In this document: positions 9,418-19,109 of the stretch, in pieces
How positions within the stretch are numbered: the first letter of the stretch is position 1
Layout: every line of letters begins with the position of its first letter
From: Flagellimonas ochracea
GTDB lineage: Bacteria > Bacteroidota > Bacteroidia > Flavobacteriales > Flavobacteriaceae
Length of the DNA stretch: 64,000 nt
Direction of reading: 5' to 3'
Assembly (NCBI RefSeq): GCF_009903685.1
Contig: NZ_JAAABI010000001.1
Coordinates: 310,001-374,000 of the forward strand
The notes under the pieces: model-generated
The model's input: only the letters and a program-made list of their open reading frames with translations
What the model was told of the DNA's origin: nothing
Databases searched by the model: none
Position numbers and translations under genes: made by a program

Positions 9418-12400
9418 TGTTTACTTTTTCCACCCACTCCCTGGCATTCACAAAAGCTTGTAACCATGGTGAAACCTTGTCGTTTCTATCCTTTGGATAA
9501 TAAGCCCAGTTCCATGGAAAGGTAGAGCGTTCAATATGGGGCATGGTGACCAAGTGTCTTCCCGTTTTATCACAGAGCATGGCCGTGTTGTAATCACTCC
9601 CATTCGGGTTAGCTGGATATCCGTCGTAACCGTATTTGGCAACAATGTCATATTGATCTTCACCGTGAGGAAGACTGAACTTGCCTTCACCATTGGAAAT
9701 CCAAACACCTAAGGTAGTACCCGCCATGTTGGACAACATTACCGACTTGTTTTCCTGGATTTTCAATGAAGTAAATCCACTTTCATGTTTGTGGGAATCA
9801 TTATACATCATTCGGCCGTGAGTTTCATGTTCTGGATTAATCAGGTCCAGTTCCATAAACAATTGACAACCGTTACAGATGCCTACGGAGAGAGTATCGG
9901 GTCTGGCAAAAAAGTCCTTAAGGGCCCTGTTTGCCTTTGCATTATATTTGAAGGCACCGGCCCAACCCTTGGCGCTCCCCAAAACATCGGAATTGGAAAA
10001 ACCACCTACGGCTCCAACAAATTGGATGTCTTCCAAAGTTTCCCTGCCAGTAATGAGATCGGTCATGTGTACATCTTTTACGTCAAAACCGGCCAAATAC
10101 ATGGCATTGGCCATTTCGCGTTCCGAATTGCTCCCTTTTTCCCGGAGAATGGCGGCTTTAGGTCTGGATTTTGGCCGTGCAGGCAAAGTTCCATCAAAGT
10201 CTTTTGGGAAAATGTATACTAAAGCTTGATTTTTATAATTCTTATATCGGTCCTTGGCTAGATTATTGGCAGTTTGCTTGCTGTCGAGTAAGAATGAGGT
10301 CTTGAACCAAGTGTCACGGAGTGATGCAATGTTCAAACCGATTTCAATACCGTTATTTTTGATTAGTAAGGTGTCTGAGGTTGCAGCTTCGCCTATTTTA
10401 TTGAATTCAATATCAGCATCTTTAAGTATTTGTTCTACGGAAACATTTTTCGCTTGGAAAACCACACCTGCATTTTCAGAGAACAACAATTTAATGGCAT
10501 CTGCTTCACCAAGATCGGACAAATCAAGCTTGGCGCCCAAATCGTTGTCTGCAAAACACATTTCCAAAAGTGTGGTAATCAATCCACCAGAGGCCACATC
10601 GTGCCCCGCCAAAATTTGATTGTTTTTGATTAATCCCTGTAAGGTGTTAAAGACTGTTTTTACGTACGCTGCATCCAGTACTGAAGGTGCTTCGTCACCA
10701 ATACCATTTAAAACTTGCGCAAAAGAAGAACCACCCATTTTATAGTTGTCCCTGGAAAGATTTATATAATAAATGCTCCCTCCATCTTTTTGTAGGACGG
10801 GCTCAACCACATTGGTGATTTCATTGCAATTTGCGGCAGCGGACACGATAACAGTCCCAGGAGACAACACCTCACCATCTTTATATTTCTGCTTCATGGA
10901 AAGCGAATCCTTACCTGTCGGCACGTTGATACCAAGGGCAATCGCAAAGTCAGAAAGCGATTCCACAGCTTTGTACAAGCGGGCATCTTCACCTTCATTA
11001 CGACAGGGCCACATCCAATTGGCAGAAAGTGAGACTGATTTTAATCCATCTTTCAATGGAGCCCAAACAATATTGGTCAACGCCTCTGTAACACTATTCC
11101 GGCTGCCCGCCTCTGGGTCTATCAGACCAGAAATAGGAGAATGTCCAATACTGGTTGCAATGCCTTCTTTGCCTTTAAAATCCAAGGCCATCACCCCGCA
11201 ATTGTTCAAAGGTAGCTGAAGAGGTCCGGCACATTGTTGCTTGGCAACATGCCCTCCCACACAACGGTCCACTTTATTGGTCAACCAATCTTTGCAAGCT
11301 ACGGCCTCCAGTTGCAGCACTTGTTCCAGATAATCATGAAAATGTTCCAAGGAATAGGACAGGGGAGCGTATGTAATTTGGGAAGTGCTATCTTCCATTA
11401 TTGTTTTGGGCGAACTTCCAAACATGTCCATAAGTTCCAAATCCATGGGTTTTTCTCCCGTTTGATGCGATTCAAACGTAAATCGATGGTCGCCAGTAAC
11501 CGTACCTACATCGTACATGGGAGAACGCTCCCGAGCAGCAACGCGATCCAACAATTGCATATCCTCTTCACCAATGACCAGCCCCATGCGCTCCTGGGAT
11601 TCGTTTCCGATAAGTTCTTTTTTGGATAGGGTAGGGTCTCCAACGGGTAATTTGTCCGTATTGATATTACCTCCTGTTTCTTCTACTAATTCGGATAAGC
11701 AGTTGAGGTGTCCGCCCGCCCCATGATCGTGAATAGAAACAATGGGATTGTCATGGCTTTCCACCAACCCACGAATCGCATTGCAAGCTCTTTTTTGCAT
11801 CTCTGGATTGGAACGCTGTACGGCATTCAGTTCAATGGCGGAGCTGAATTCCCCAGTATCGGCACTGGAAACGGCAGCTCCCCCCATTCCAATTCGGTAG
11901 TTGTCACCACCAAGAATGACTATTCTGTCTCCCTTATTAGGGGTATCCTTCAAGGCTTGGTCTTTTTTGCCGTAGCCAATACCGCCTGCTAACATGATCA
12001 CTTTATCGAAGCCCATACGTCTTGCCTCTTCCTTGTGCTCAAAAGTGAGTACGGAACCAGCTATCAAAGGTTGTCCAAATTTGTTTCCGAAATCTGAGGC
12101 TCCGTTGGAGGCCTTTATCAAAATATCCATCGGGGTTTGGTAGAGCCATTCGCGTTCTAGCATACCCTTTTCCCAAGGGCGGTTTTCTTCCAATCTAGAA
12201 TAGGAAGTCATATAAACTGCCGTACCTGCTAATGGTAACGATCCTTTTCCACCCGCCAAACGATCCCGAATCTCGCCCCCTGAACCCGTTGCAGCTCCGT
12301 TAAAAGGCTCTACCGTGGTTGGAAAATTATGGGTCTCTGCCTTTAGTGATATAACGGAATCAAATTCTTTTTCCTCATAGAAATCCGGTTTATCCGCACT

Positions 12401-13075
12401 TTTTGGAGCAAACTGTACCGCTTTTGGACCTTTAATAAAGGCTACATTGTCTTTGTAGGCAGAAACAATGTCATTGTGATTGACTTCTGACGTCTTCTTG
12501 ATCAGTTTAAAGAGCGAAGATGGCATTTCCTTGCCGTCGATGACAAAGGTTCCATTAAAAATTTTATGTCTGCAGTGCTCCGAATTCACTTGGCTGAATC
12601 CAAATACTTCTGAATCGGTCAATTTTCGGCCCAATTTTTTGGAAAGGTTTTCCAAATATTCTATTTCTTCATCGCTTAGGGCAAGTCCCTCTTTTTGATT
12701 GTAAGCCGCAATGTCATCAATCTCCAAAATGGGTTCGGGAACAATATTGATGGTGAATATACCTTGGTTCAGCCCCTCATATTTTTGGGAGAGCATGGGG
12801 TCGAAATCGGTATAGTCTTCAGGTACGGCACGGTACTCCTCAATCCTAATGATTCCTGAAATGCCCATGTTCTGGGTAATCTCCGTGGCATTGGTACTCC
12901 AGGGAGTAATCATGGCGGCACGGGGCCCAACAAAAAAGGCGTCCAGAGACGCCGCTTGTATTTGGGGTTGGTTGCCAAACAACCAAGTTAATTTTTTTAT
13001 GTCTTCTTGGGAGATTTCTTTAGTGGTCTGGACAGCAAATACTTTGTTCGCCTTGTCCCCAAAAAAATGAATCAT
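9407..13075 (-). CDS. purL: Phosphoribosylformylglycinamidine synthase, large fused form
   Basis: A 1222-residue enzyme of purine synthesis converting FGAR to FGAM with ATP and glutamine. It has the long single-chain architecture: an N-terminal PurS-like part, two AIRS-like ATP domains (with SEHCRHKIF, FNGAATGSGGEIRDR and HDHGAGGHLNCLSELVEE), and a C-terminal glutaminase domain with the nucleophile Cys in GICNGCQLF and a late MPHIERST motif. The length fits proteobacterial-type PurL (about 1295) rather than the split PurSLQ system. A TAAATTTG promoter element lies 33 bp upstream and a GNAT gene follows with an 11-bp overlap. Confidence 0.97.
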   Translation of the reverse strand: MIHFFGDKANKVFAVQTTKEISQEDIKKLTWLFGNQPQIQAASLDAFFVGPRAAMITPWSTNATEITQNMGISGIIRIEEYRAVPEDYTDFDPMLSQKYEGLNQGIFTINIVPEPILEIDDIAAYNQKEGLALSDEEIEYLENLSKKLGRKLTDSEVFGFSQVNSEHCRHKIFNGTFVIDGKEMPSSLFKLIKKTSEVNHNDIVSAYKDNVAFIKGPKAVQFAPKSADKPDFYEEKEFDSVISLKAETHNFPTTVEPFNGAATGSGGEIRDRLAGGKGSLPLAGTAVYMTSYSRLEENRPWEKGMLEREWLYQTPMDILIKASNGASDFGNKFGQPLIAGSVLTFEHKEEARRMGFDKVIMLAGGIGYGKKDQALKDTPNKGDRIVILGGDNYRIGMGGAAVSSADTGEFSSAIELNAVQRSNPEMQKRACNAIRGLVESHDNPIVSIHDHGAGGHLNCLSELVEETGGNINTDKLPVGDPTLSKKELIGNESQERMGLVIGEEDMQLLDRVAARERSPMYDVGTVTGDHRFTFESHQTGEKPMDLELMDMFGSSPKTIMEDSTSQITYAPLSYSLEHFHDYLEQVLQLEAVACKDWLTNKVDRCVGGHVAKQQCAGPLQLPLNNCGVMALDFKGKEGIATSIGHSPISGLIDPEAGSRNSVTEALTNIVWAPLKDGLKSVSLSANWMWPCRNEGEDARLYKAVESLSDFAIALGINVPTGKDSLSMKQKYKDGEVLSPGTVIVSAAANCNEITNVVEPVLQKDGGSIYYINLSRDNYKMGGSSFAQVLNGIGDEAPSVLDAAYVKTVFNTLQGLIKNNQILAGHDVASGGLITTLLEMCFADNDLGAKLDLSDLGEADAIKLLFSENAGVVFQAKNVSVEQILKDADIEFNKIGEAATSDTLLIKNNGIEIGLNIASLRDTWFKTSFLLDSKQTANNLAKDRYKNYKNQALVYIFPKDFDGTLPARPKSRPKAAILREKGSNSEREMANAMYLAGFDVKDVHMTDLITGRETLEDIQFVGAVGGFSNSDVLGSAKGWAGAFKYNAKANRALKDFFARPDTLSVGICNGCQLFMELDLINPEHETHGRMMYNDSHKHESGFTSLKIQENKSVMLSNMAGTTLGVWISNGEGKFSLPHGEDQYDIVAKYGYDGYPANPNGSDYNTAMLCDKTGRHLVTMPHIERSTFPWNWAYYPKDRNDKVSPWLQAFVNAREWVEKVNNEN

Positions 13076-13107
13076 AGCGTAGTCGCGTTGAACGGATTAA
13101 GAAAGTG

Positions 13108-13115
13108 CAAATTTA
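13108..13115 (-). promoter_or_regulatory. -7 element of the purL promoter
   Basis: The minus strand reads TAAATTTG, an exact TAnnTTTG match, about 33 bp upstream of the purL start. No good TTG is seen at the ideal 19-bp spacing. Confidence 0.5.
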
Positions 13116-13227
13116 AACTATTCCTTGATTTTTTTGTGTCTGAAACATATAGTTATTCAACGTTTTGTTAACTTATCACTTCATTCCTAAGAACAAAATC
13201 ACAAATGCTAATTCAAAACTCTACCAT

Positions 13228-14820
13228 ATGAAAAATACAAAAGCCCTGTTAATGGTGATGTTCATGCTTTCAGTAATGGCTACTATCACCGCCCAAAAAA
13301 AATACTCCAAGAAACAAATTGAAAAACTGAAAAACGAAGTGGCCCAAATCGTGGAGGCCAACCACAAACAAAGCCAAGTGATGGTGGACAAAATTTTCAG
13401 CTTTGCTGAATTGGGCTTTCAAGAGGTGGAAAGCTCAAAATACCTATCAGGTATTTTAAAGGAAAACGGTTTTGAAATTGAGCATTCCGTAAGTAATATA
13501 CCAACGTCTTGGTTCGCCACATGGAGCAACGGAGAAGGTCCAGTAATTGCCTTGGGCAGCGATGTGGACTGTATTCCCAAAGCATCGCAGTATCCGGGAA
13601 TAGCCTACCATAAACCCATGGTCGATGGAGCACCTGGTCATGGTGAGGGCCATAACTCGGGCATTCCCTTGAACATTACTTCTGCATTGTCGGTAAAACA
13701 AATTATGGAACGGGAAAATATCCCCGGTACTTTGATATTGTGGCCCGGCATAGCCGAGGAACTTGTTGCCGCCAAAGCATGGTACGTGCGAGATGGTCTG
13801 TTTGACGATATCGATATGTGCATTTTCACCCACGTAAGCAGCAATTTGGGTGTTTCTTGGGGTCAGGCATGGGGTACCGGACTCATTTCAGTGGAATATT
13901 CCTTTGAAGGAGAAGCCGCACACTCCGCTGGAGCACCATGGCGTGGACGCAGTGCTTTGGATGCCGCCGAATTGATGAACATCGCTTGGAACTACAAACG
14001 AGAGCATTTACACCCACTCAAAAGGTCCCACTCCATTTTCACCGATGCCGGTGACCAGCCCAATGTGGTTCCCTCCAAGGCCAGTATTTGGTTCTATTTT
14101 AGGGATGTGGAGTACCAAGGCATCATGGATATGTATGCGATGGCCAACGATATGGCCAAAGGCGCTGCTTTGATGACCGGAACCACCATGAATTCCAAAG
14201 TATTGGGTGCGGCATGGCCTAGACATTTCAACAAGGTGATCGCCGAAACGATGTATGAAAACATCAAACAAGTGGGACTTCCTGAATGGACGGAGGCGGA
14301 CCAAATGCTTGCCAAGGCGGTTCAGAAAGAAGTTGATTCCAAAGACACTACTGGTTTGGCGACCGAGCCTAGAGAACTAGGTCTACCTGTGAAAGAGCCC
14401 AAAAGTGGGGGTTCTGATGATATCGGGGATGTTTCATGGAAAGTGCCCACGGTAACCATGCGCTTTCCGTCCAATATTCCAGGGCTACAGGGGCATCATT
14501 GGAGCAATGCCATAGCGATGGCAACTCCCATTGCCCACAAAGGAGTCACTGCAGGGGCCAAGGCAGAGGCCATGACCATTTTGGATTTTCTGTTGAAACC
14601 AGAATTGGTGACCCAGGCTTGGGACTATTTCAACAACGAACAAAGGAAGGAACAGAAGTACGAACCGATGATTTCCGCGGAGGATATGCCGCCCACCTAC
14701 TTGAACAAAGACAAACAAGACCAATTCAGGGATGAATTGGAAAAATTCTATTATGATGAAACCAAATACGATTCCTATTTGGAGCAATTGGGAGTTGAAT
14801 ATCCAACCTTAAAAGAATAG
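13228..14820 (+). CDS. Exported M20D-family amidohydrolase (AbgB-like)
   Basis: A metallo-amidohydrolase of 530 residues. The ATG at 13228 was chosen because it gives a clean signal peptide (MKNTKALLMVMFMLSVMATITAQ, cut after Ala or Gln); an earlier ATG at 13165 would add 21 residues unlike a leader. M20 motifs are visible: ALGSDVDCIP, GAPGHGEGHNSG, PGIAEELVAAK, and the dimerisation-domain stretch GEAAHSAGAPWRGRSALDA. Near the C-terminus GGSDDIGDVSW follows. The arrangement is that of aminobenzoyl-glutamate hydrolase subunit B and related amino-acid amidohydrolases. The leader suggests periplasmic action. It is a single gene ending in a terminator. The substrate is unknown. Confidence 0.88.
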   Translation: MKNTKALLMVMFMLSVMATITAQKKYSKKQIEKLKNEVAQIVEANHKQSQVMVDKIFSFAELGFQEVESSKYLSGILKENGFEIEHSVSNIPTSWFATWSNGEGPVIALGSDVDCIPKASQYPGIAYHKPMVDGAPGHGEGHNSGIPLNITSALSVKQIMERENIPGTLILWPGIAEELVAAKAWYVRDGLFDDIDMCIFTHVSSNLGVSWGQAWGTGLISVEYSFEGEAAHSAGAPWRGRSALDAAELMNIAWNYKREHLHPLKRSHSIFTDAGDQPNVVPSKASIWFYFRDVEYQGIMDMYAMANDMAKGAALMTGTTMNSKVLGAAWPRHFNKVIAETMYENIKQVGLPEWTEADQMLAKAVQKEVDSKDTTGLATEPRELGLPVKEPKSGGSDDIGDVSWKVPTVTMRFPSNIPGLQGHHWSNAIAMATPIAHKGVTAGAKAEAMTILDFLLKPELVTQAWDYFNNEQRKEQKYEPMISAEDMPPTYLNKDKQDQFRDELEKFYYDETKYDSYLEQLGVEYPTLKE

Positions 14821-14841
14821 AATAACGTTCTTAGACAAATT

Positions 14842-14866
14842 AAAAGCCCCATGAATTGGGGCTTTT
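14842..14866. terminator. Bidirectional rho-independent terminator
   Basis: A 9-bp stem AAAAGCCCC/GGGGCTTTT with a 7-base loop, between the converging amidohydrolase and SDR genes; T-rich on both strands. Confidence 0.88.
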
Positions 14867-14888
14867 ATATTTTTCGAAAGGTAAAATT

Positions 14889-15650
14889 TTAAATGAACAT
14901 TCCGCCAGACGCCTCAATGCGCTGACCGTTTACCCAAGCAGCATCGTCCGTGCAAAGGAAAGCCACAATGGAACCGATGTCCTCACTCTCACCAACCCGG
15001 CCCAATGCGGTCATGGATGCGATAATATCCACAACCTGGGGTGCTTGCTCAAAGCGTTCTTTGTTGAAATCGGTATTGATTGCCCCTGGAGCTACCGTAT
15101 TGGCCTTTATTTTCCGCCCACCCAATTCTTTTGCCAAGTAGCGGGTGTATACCTCAATGGCCCCTTTCATACTGGCGTAGGCCGAATATCCTGGTAAAGA
15201 AAAACGGGACAGTCCGCTGGAAATGTTGACGATTCCACCCCCGTCATTAAGTGTGTCCAACAACGTCTGCGTCAAGAAATAAACCCCTTTAAAATGGATG
15301 TTCAATAATTCATCAAAAGCTTCTTCAGTCGTATCGGCCACGGAACCTTCATGACCAAAACCTGCATTGTTGATCAAATAATCGATGTTTGAGGTGTTGA
15401 AATCAGCCTTCAACTGTTCGCTCAATTCCTTCTTGAAATCGGCAAAAGACTTAATGTTTCTGGCATCCAACTGGATGGCGACTCCATTACCACCAACCTC
15501 CTCAATGGAGGCGATGGTATCGGAAGCAGCTTTTTTGTTGGAATTGTAGGTGATGACCACATCCAATCCCTTTTTTGCCAAGTTGATTGCCATATCTTTT
15601 CCCAATCCGCGGCTACCTCCGGTAACCAGTGCTATCTTTTTTGTACTCAT
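14889..15650 (-). CDS. Short-chain dehydrogenase/reductase (SDR)
   Basis: A classical SDR of 253 residues. The cofactor loop TGGSRGLG is at about residues 10-17, NNAG at 94-97, a catalytic Ser in NISSG (144-145) and YASMK with Tyr158/Lys162, then the C-terminal VNGQRIEASGGMFI. The length and set of motifs are complete, so an active NAD(P)-dependent oxidoreductase is expected. It lies 89 bp downstream of an AraC-type regulator on the same strand, which may control it. The substrate cannot be assigned. Confidence 0.9.
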   Translation of the reverse strand: MSTKKIALVTGGSRGLGKDMAINLAKKGLDVVITYNSNKKAASDTIASIEEVGGNGVAIQLDARNIKSFADFKKELSEQLKADFNTSNIDYLINNAGFGHEGSVADTTEEAFDELLNIHFKGVYFLTQTLLDTLNDGGGIVNISSGLSRFSLPGYSAYASMKGAIEVYTRYLAKELGGRKIKANTVAPGAINTDFNKERFEQAPQVVDIIASMTALGRVGESEDIGSIVAFLCTDDAAWVNGQRIEASGGMFI

Positions 15651-15739
15651 GGTGTTTTTGTATTTAAATTATGAACACCACAAAGTTCCCTTTCGTTTGG
15701 TCAAATAGTTTGCATGGAAGAATCAAAGAGGTGTAAAAA

Positions 15740-16648
15740 TCAAACAATTTCCAATTTTCGGAAGATGGCAGGGGAGTGGCCAACGTGTTTTTTGAAGAAA
15801 TTGGAGAAATGTGCGGTTTCCTCGAACCGAAGCGAATTTGCTATTTCCGACACGTTCCAGTTGGTATGACGCAACAGTATTTTGGCTTCCTGTACAATAC
15901 GCTCCGTAATCAGCACTGAAGTATTTTTTTGCAAGGTCTCCTTTAAAGCACGGTTTAGATGATTTACGTGCACACTCAATTGATGGGCAAAGTCGGATGC
16001 GGTGCGCAGCCGAACCCGTTGCATGGGACTTTCAATGGGAAATTGACGCTCCAATAATTCCATGAACAAACCCGAAATGCGTTCCGATGCATTGGAGTTG
16101 CCATTTTTCAATTCACTGGCCGGTTGCATTTTAAGCCCGGTATGAATCAATTCAAACACCATATTGCGCAGCAGATCATATTTAAAGGCATACTCGGAAT
16201 CTATTTCGGATAGCATTCGGTTAAAAATGGGAGATACCAATTCCAGTTGCTCATCACTTAGCTGAAAAACTGGGTTGCCATTGGGTTGAAAAACTGGGTA
16301 CTGGTTCAAATCTCCGAATTGATGAAAAAAAGTATCTGTAAAAACACAGAAATATCCTGTCAGCTGTTCATCAATCTGTTCCCAATTGTACGGTATCTGT
16401 GGATTTGAAAATACCAAAACCTGCCTTTCCACAGGAACTATTTTGTCCGCGTAGTGCACACGACTCCTTCCCTTCACCAAACTAATTTTAAAGTAATCAC
16501 GTCGGTTAAAGGGCATAGCCTTGGGCTTTGGGCCAGTGAACTCATCCAGTTTGAACACGTTGAAATGTCCGATGCCGGACTTTATGCTTTCAGGCACATA
16601 GTGTTGTGTAGATTCATAAAACTCCTCGATGGAGACCTTTTTATGCAT
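15740..16648 (-). CDS. AraC-family transcriptional regulator
   Basis: A 302-residue protein with an N-terminal cupin-like ligand domain (around FKISLVKGRSRVHYADK) and a C-terminal double helix-turn-helix of AraC type: TASDFAHQLSVHVNHLNRALKE, then NVSEIANSLRFEETAHFSNFFKKHVGHSPAIFRK. It lies between the rRNA methyltransferase gene (26 bp upstream) and the SDR gene (89 bp downstream), all on the minus strand. In Bacteroidota this AraC type is commonly found next to an oxidoreductase it controls, so the SDR is the likely target; this is inference. A 14-bp AT-rich palindrome (CAAATAA/TTATTTG, 16668-16681) lies just upstream. Confidence 0.88.
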   Translation of the reverse strand: MHKKVSIEEFYESTQHYVPESIKSGIGHFNVFKLDEFTGPKPKAMPFNRRDYFKISLVKGRSRVHYADKIVPVERQVLVFSNPQIPYNWEQIDEQLTGYFCVFTDTFFHQFGDLNQYPVFQPNGNPVFQLSDEQLELVSPIFNRMLSEIDSEYAFKYDLLRNMVFELIHTGLKMQPASELKNGNSNASERISGLFMELLERQFPIESPMQRVRLRTASDFAHQLSVHVNHLNRALKETLQKNTSVLITERIVQEAKILLRHTNWNVSEIANSLRFEETAHFSNFFKKHVGHSPAIFRKLEIV

Positions 16649-16674
16649 ACCACAAAGTTACACAAATCAAATAA

Positions 16675-17889
16675 TTATTTGGATTTAGCCAGTAGTGCCA
16701 TGTAAAACCCATCAAATCCGCTTGTTGAGGCATAAATCTGCTGGTCTTTCACCAATTCAAACTTGTGACCATTTTCTGACTCCAGAAATCGCTGAACCTG
16801 TTCCTTGTTTTCTTGCGGGAGGATGGAACATGTGGCATAGACCATTTGTCCACCCGTTTTGAGCATTTTACTGTAGTTCTGTAGGATATCCTGCTGCACA
16901 CGCATGATGCGGTCCACAAATTCCGGTTCCAATTTCCATTTAGAGTCTGGATTTCTTTTTAAGACGCCTAAACCGGAACAGGGAGCATCTAATAAAAGTC
17001 GGCCAGCGCTATTGTGCAATTTTTTGATGACTTTGGTGGAATCGATTGCCCGTGTCTCCACATTGTGAACCCCATTTCTTCTTGCCCTGATTTTGAGTTT
17101 TTTGAGTTTACTCTCATAGAGGTCCATGGCAATAAGTTGTCCCTTGTTCTCCATTTGAGCCGCCAAATGCAATGTTTTTCCACCTGCACCGGCACATGCG
17201 TCCACCACCCTTTGTCCGGGTTTTGCTTCCAAAAAGGGGGCTACTAGTTGTGAGGAGGCATCCTGAACTTCGAACAGTCCATCTTTAAATGCCTGTGTAG
17301 TGAAGACATTTTTTCGTTCTTTAAGTTTTAGAGCATCTGGATATCCTTGAATAGTCGTTGTTTCAATACCTTCATCAGCAAGTAAAGCTTGCAGTTTTGT
17401 CTTTTGGATTTTGATTGTGTTGGTTCGGAGAATAACTTCTGCCTGTTTATTCAATGCGGCAATTTCCTCGGTCCAAAGTTTACTTCCAAGAGCTTTTTCA
17501 CCTAATTTGTCCAACCAATCGGGAATGGATTCCCGAAACTTTCTAATTTTAGATAATTCATCAAATCGCCCTTTTATCCTGCGTTCAGGCGTGCCTTCCA
17601 ACTGTTTCCAATCGGGAATTCGAATTCCGCGAAGTACACACCAAACCGCGAACAAACGAAATAGGTGCGGTCGGGTAAAGGGTTCATGGGCTTCGGCAAT
17701 TTCAGCGTATAACCGTTTCCAGCGTACAATATCGTAAGTGGTCTCGGCGATAAAGGCACGGTCACGGGCACCCCAACGCTTATCATGCCGCAGTACTTTT
17801 TCAATGACCTTATCGGCGTACTCTCCATCATTGAAAATCATTTTTAGGGCATCAATTACGGCAAATACCAAGTTTCTATGTAAGCGCAT
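16675..17889 (-). CDS. RsmB/NSUN-family SAM-dependent RNA (cytosine-5) methyltransferase
   Basis: A 404-residue class I methyltransferase. The N-terminal ~120 residues are a NusB-like helical region (IEKVLRHDKRWGARDRAFI). The catalytic domain has the SAM-binding motif VVDACAGAGGKT, the motif IV LLDAPCSGLGVLKRNPD with the release Cys, and YATCSILPQEN with the nucleophilic Cys. These are the hallmarks of 16S rRNA m5C967 methyltransferase (RsmB/Sun). It is on its own minus-strand promoter, with an exact TACCTTTG box about 19 bp before the start codon. The position methylated is inferred from family only. Confidence 0.88.
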   Translation of the reverse strand: MRLHRNLVFAVIDALKMIFNDGEYADKVIEKVLRHDKRWGARDRAFIAETTYDIVRWKRLYAEIAEAHEPFTRPHLFRLFAVWCVLRGIRIPDWKQLEGTPERRIKGRFDELSKIRKFRESIPDWLDKLGEKALGSKLWTEEIAALNKQAEVILRTNTIKIQKTKLQALLADEGIETTTIQGYPDALKLKERKNVFTTQAFKDGLFEVQDASSQLVAPFLEAKPGQRVVDACAGAGGKTLHLAAQMENKGQLIAMDLYESKLKKLKIRARRNGVHNVETRAIDSTKVIKKLHNSAGRLLLDAPCSGLGVLKRNPDSKWKLEPEFVDRIMRVQQDILQNYSKMLKTGGQMVYATCSILPQENKEQVQRFLESENGHKFELVKDQQIYASTSGFDGFYMALLAKSK

Positions 17890-17946
17890 GCTAACAATTT
17901 AAGCATGCAAAGGTAGGGTTTGTTACTTTCATTTCAGGCATGCTAA
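17886..17946. promoter_or_regulatory. RsmB-like gene promoter region with three GCATGC motifs
   Basis: The minus strand has TACCTTTG (17908-17915), an exact TAnnTTTG. Around it are GCATGCT (17886-17892, over the start codon), the inverse copy AGCATGC (17902-17908) and a third GCATGCTAA (17938-17946). The first two form a 7-bp inverted repeat with a 9-base spacer covering the expected start of transcription. This could be an operator; no regulator is evident. Confidence 0.45.
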
Positions 17947-18120
17947 AACCATAAAGTATAAACGACCATTGTGTCTATTGGATATATGGATTAGTTGGCG
18001 CGAGTTCCTTAAAGATTAAACTGGTATGGACTACATTTACAAGGAAAAAATATATCTCCAACGAGATTCATGATTTGATGATTCCCTTGTTGGTTCATGT
18101 CCACCAAATAACTATGGCTT

Positions 18121-19083
18121 ATGGCCCATGATACAGGTTTTGTTTTTAACCTTTTTTTGAAACGTAAACTGCATTTTTTTTATGAGAACCCGGTCTTTAA
18201 CAAAATCACTAAAGTTCAATTTCAGGCTTTGCCCAGTACCAAAACCATTGGCTTAAACTCCAATTTTTGCATAGTGACCGATATTCCTGATTATCTCGAA
18301 ACTAAGATTGACAAAAATTTAAAAAGCTGGAAAACAAGAACAATAAGACAATACAAAGGTTTCATTTGTAATTTTCGCGGTTATGAAAATGCTAAGGATT
18401 ATGTTAAGGACAATTTCAGCAAAAAGGCAATGAGGAGCATGGTGGCAAAAAAAAGACAATTGGAAACGCGCCATGCAATTTCCTATGTTTTTTACTTTGG
18501 AGAGATCAACCGGACCCAATATGAATTTTTGTTTGATAGGTTTTTTACTTTGATGAAAAAGAGATTTGATGTAAAGAAAGTATACAATCGATACTTATTG
18601 GAGTGGAAAAAATACTATGATATTGTGTACCCAATGATTTTGAACAAGGAGGCTTCACTATTTGTCATCTATAATGGGAAGGAGCCCATTGCGATGGCCC
18701 TTGATTTTTACATGGAGGATGTATGTTTTGGTTACATACAAATATTTAACCCTGAATATGGTAAATATCCAATGGGTGATGTAGCTATGTTTAAGCGATT
18801 GGAATGGTTAATGGAGAGGGATATATGGATCTTTGATTTTCTAATGGGCGAAACTTATTATAAAAGAAAGTGGTCCAATATGAAGTATTTCTATGAGCAT
18901 CAAATATTTTATAGAAGTGGATCTTTGTCAGCATTGATTAAATTGTTTTTTATGGTGGGGAAGTTAAAATTTAAACAGTTCTTAAGAGATAAAGGGATTT
19001 TAGGCAAAATGTTCAGTATGGATAGGTTCTTATACAAAAAGATGTCTAAAAAACTTATCCATTATGACTGGAAAAATCCTTAA
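18121..19083 (+). CDS. FemAB/GNAT-like acyltransferase-fold protein (lone plus-strand copy)
   Basis: A 320-residue cytoplasmic-looking protein without signal peptide. The middle and C-terminal parts resemble the GNAT/BioF2-like (Acetyltransf_6, FemAB-related) fold: YNGKEPIAMALDFY, then IFDFLMGETYYKRKW. It is a paralogue of the minus-strand protein at 21555-22784, which has GDEPIAITLTYF and ILDFSKGYFDYKTRW at matching places, followed by a similar tail with FKQFLRD/FKQYLRE. Proteins of this group transfer amino-acid or acyl groups onto cell-wall or lipid precursors. It converges on the SGNH gene and is AT-rich. An exact substrate cannot be given, and the ATG at 18121 is not supported by a ribosome binding site. 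Confidence 0.6.
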   Translation: MAHDTGFVFNLFLKRKLHFFYENPVFNKITKVQFQALPSTKTIGLNSNFCIVTDIPDYLETKIDKNLKSWKTRTIRQYKGFICNFRGYENAKDYVKDNFSKKAMRSMVAKKRQLETRHAISYVFYFGEINRTQYEFLFDRFFTLMKKRFDVKKVYNRYLLEWKKYYDIVYPMILNKEASLFVIYNGKEPIAMALDFYMEDVCFGYIQIFNPEYGKYPMGDVAMFKRLEWLMERDIWIFDFLMGETYYKRKWSNMKYFYEHQIFYRSGSLSALIKLFFMVGKLKFKQFLRDKGILGKMFSMDRFLYKKMSKKLIHYDWKNP

Positions 19084-19109
19084 GAAACTCTACAAACCTT
19101 TATCCAGCA

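Noticed and set aside
16668-16681. AT-rich 14-bp palindrome between the AraC and RsmB-like genes
   Set aside because: It includes the stop codon of one gene and is so AT-rich that chance is likely; too weak to call an operator.
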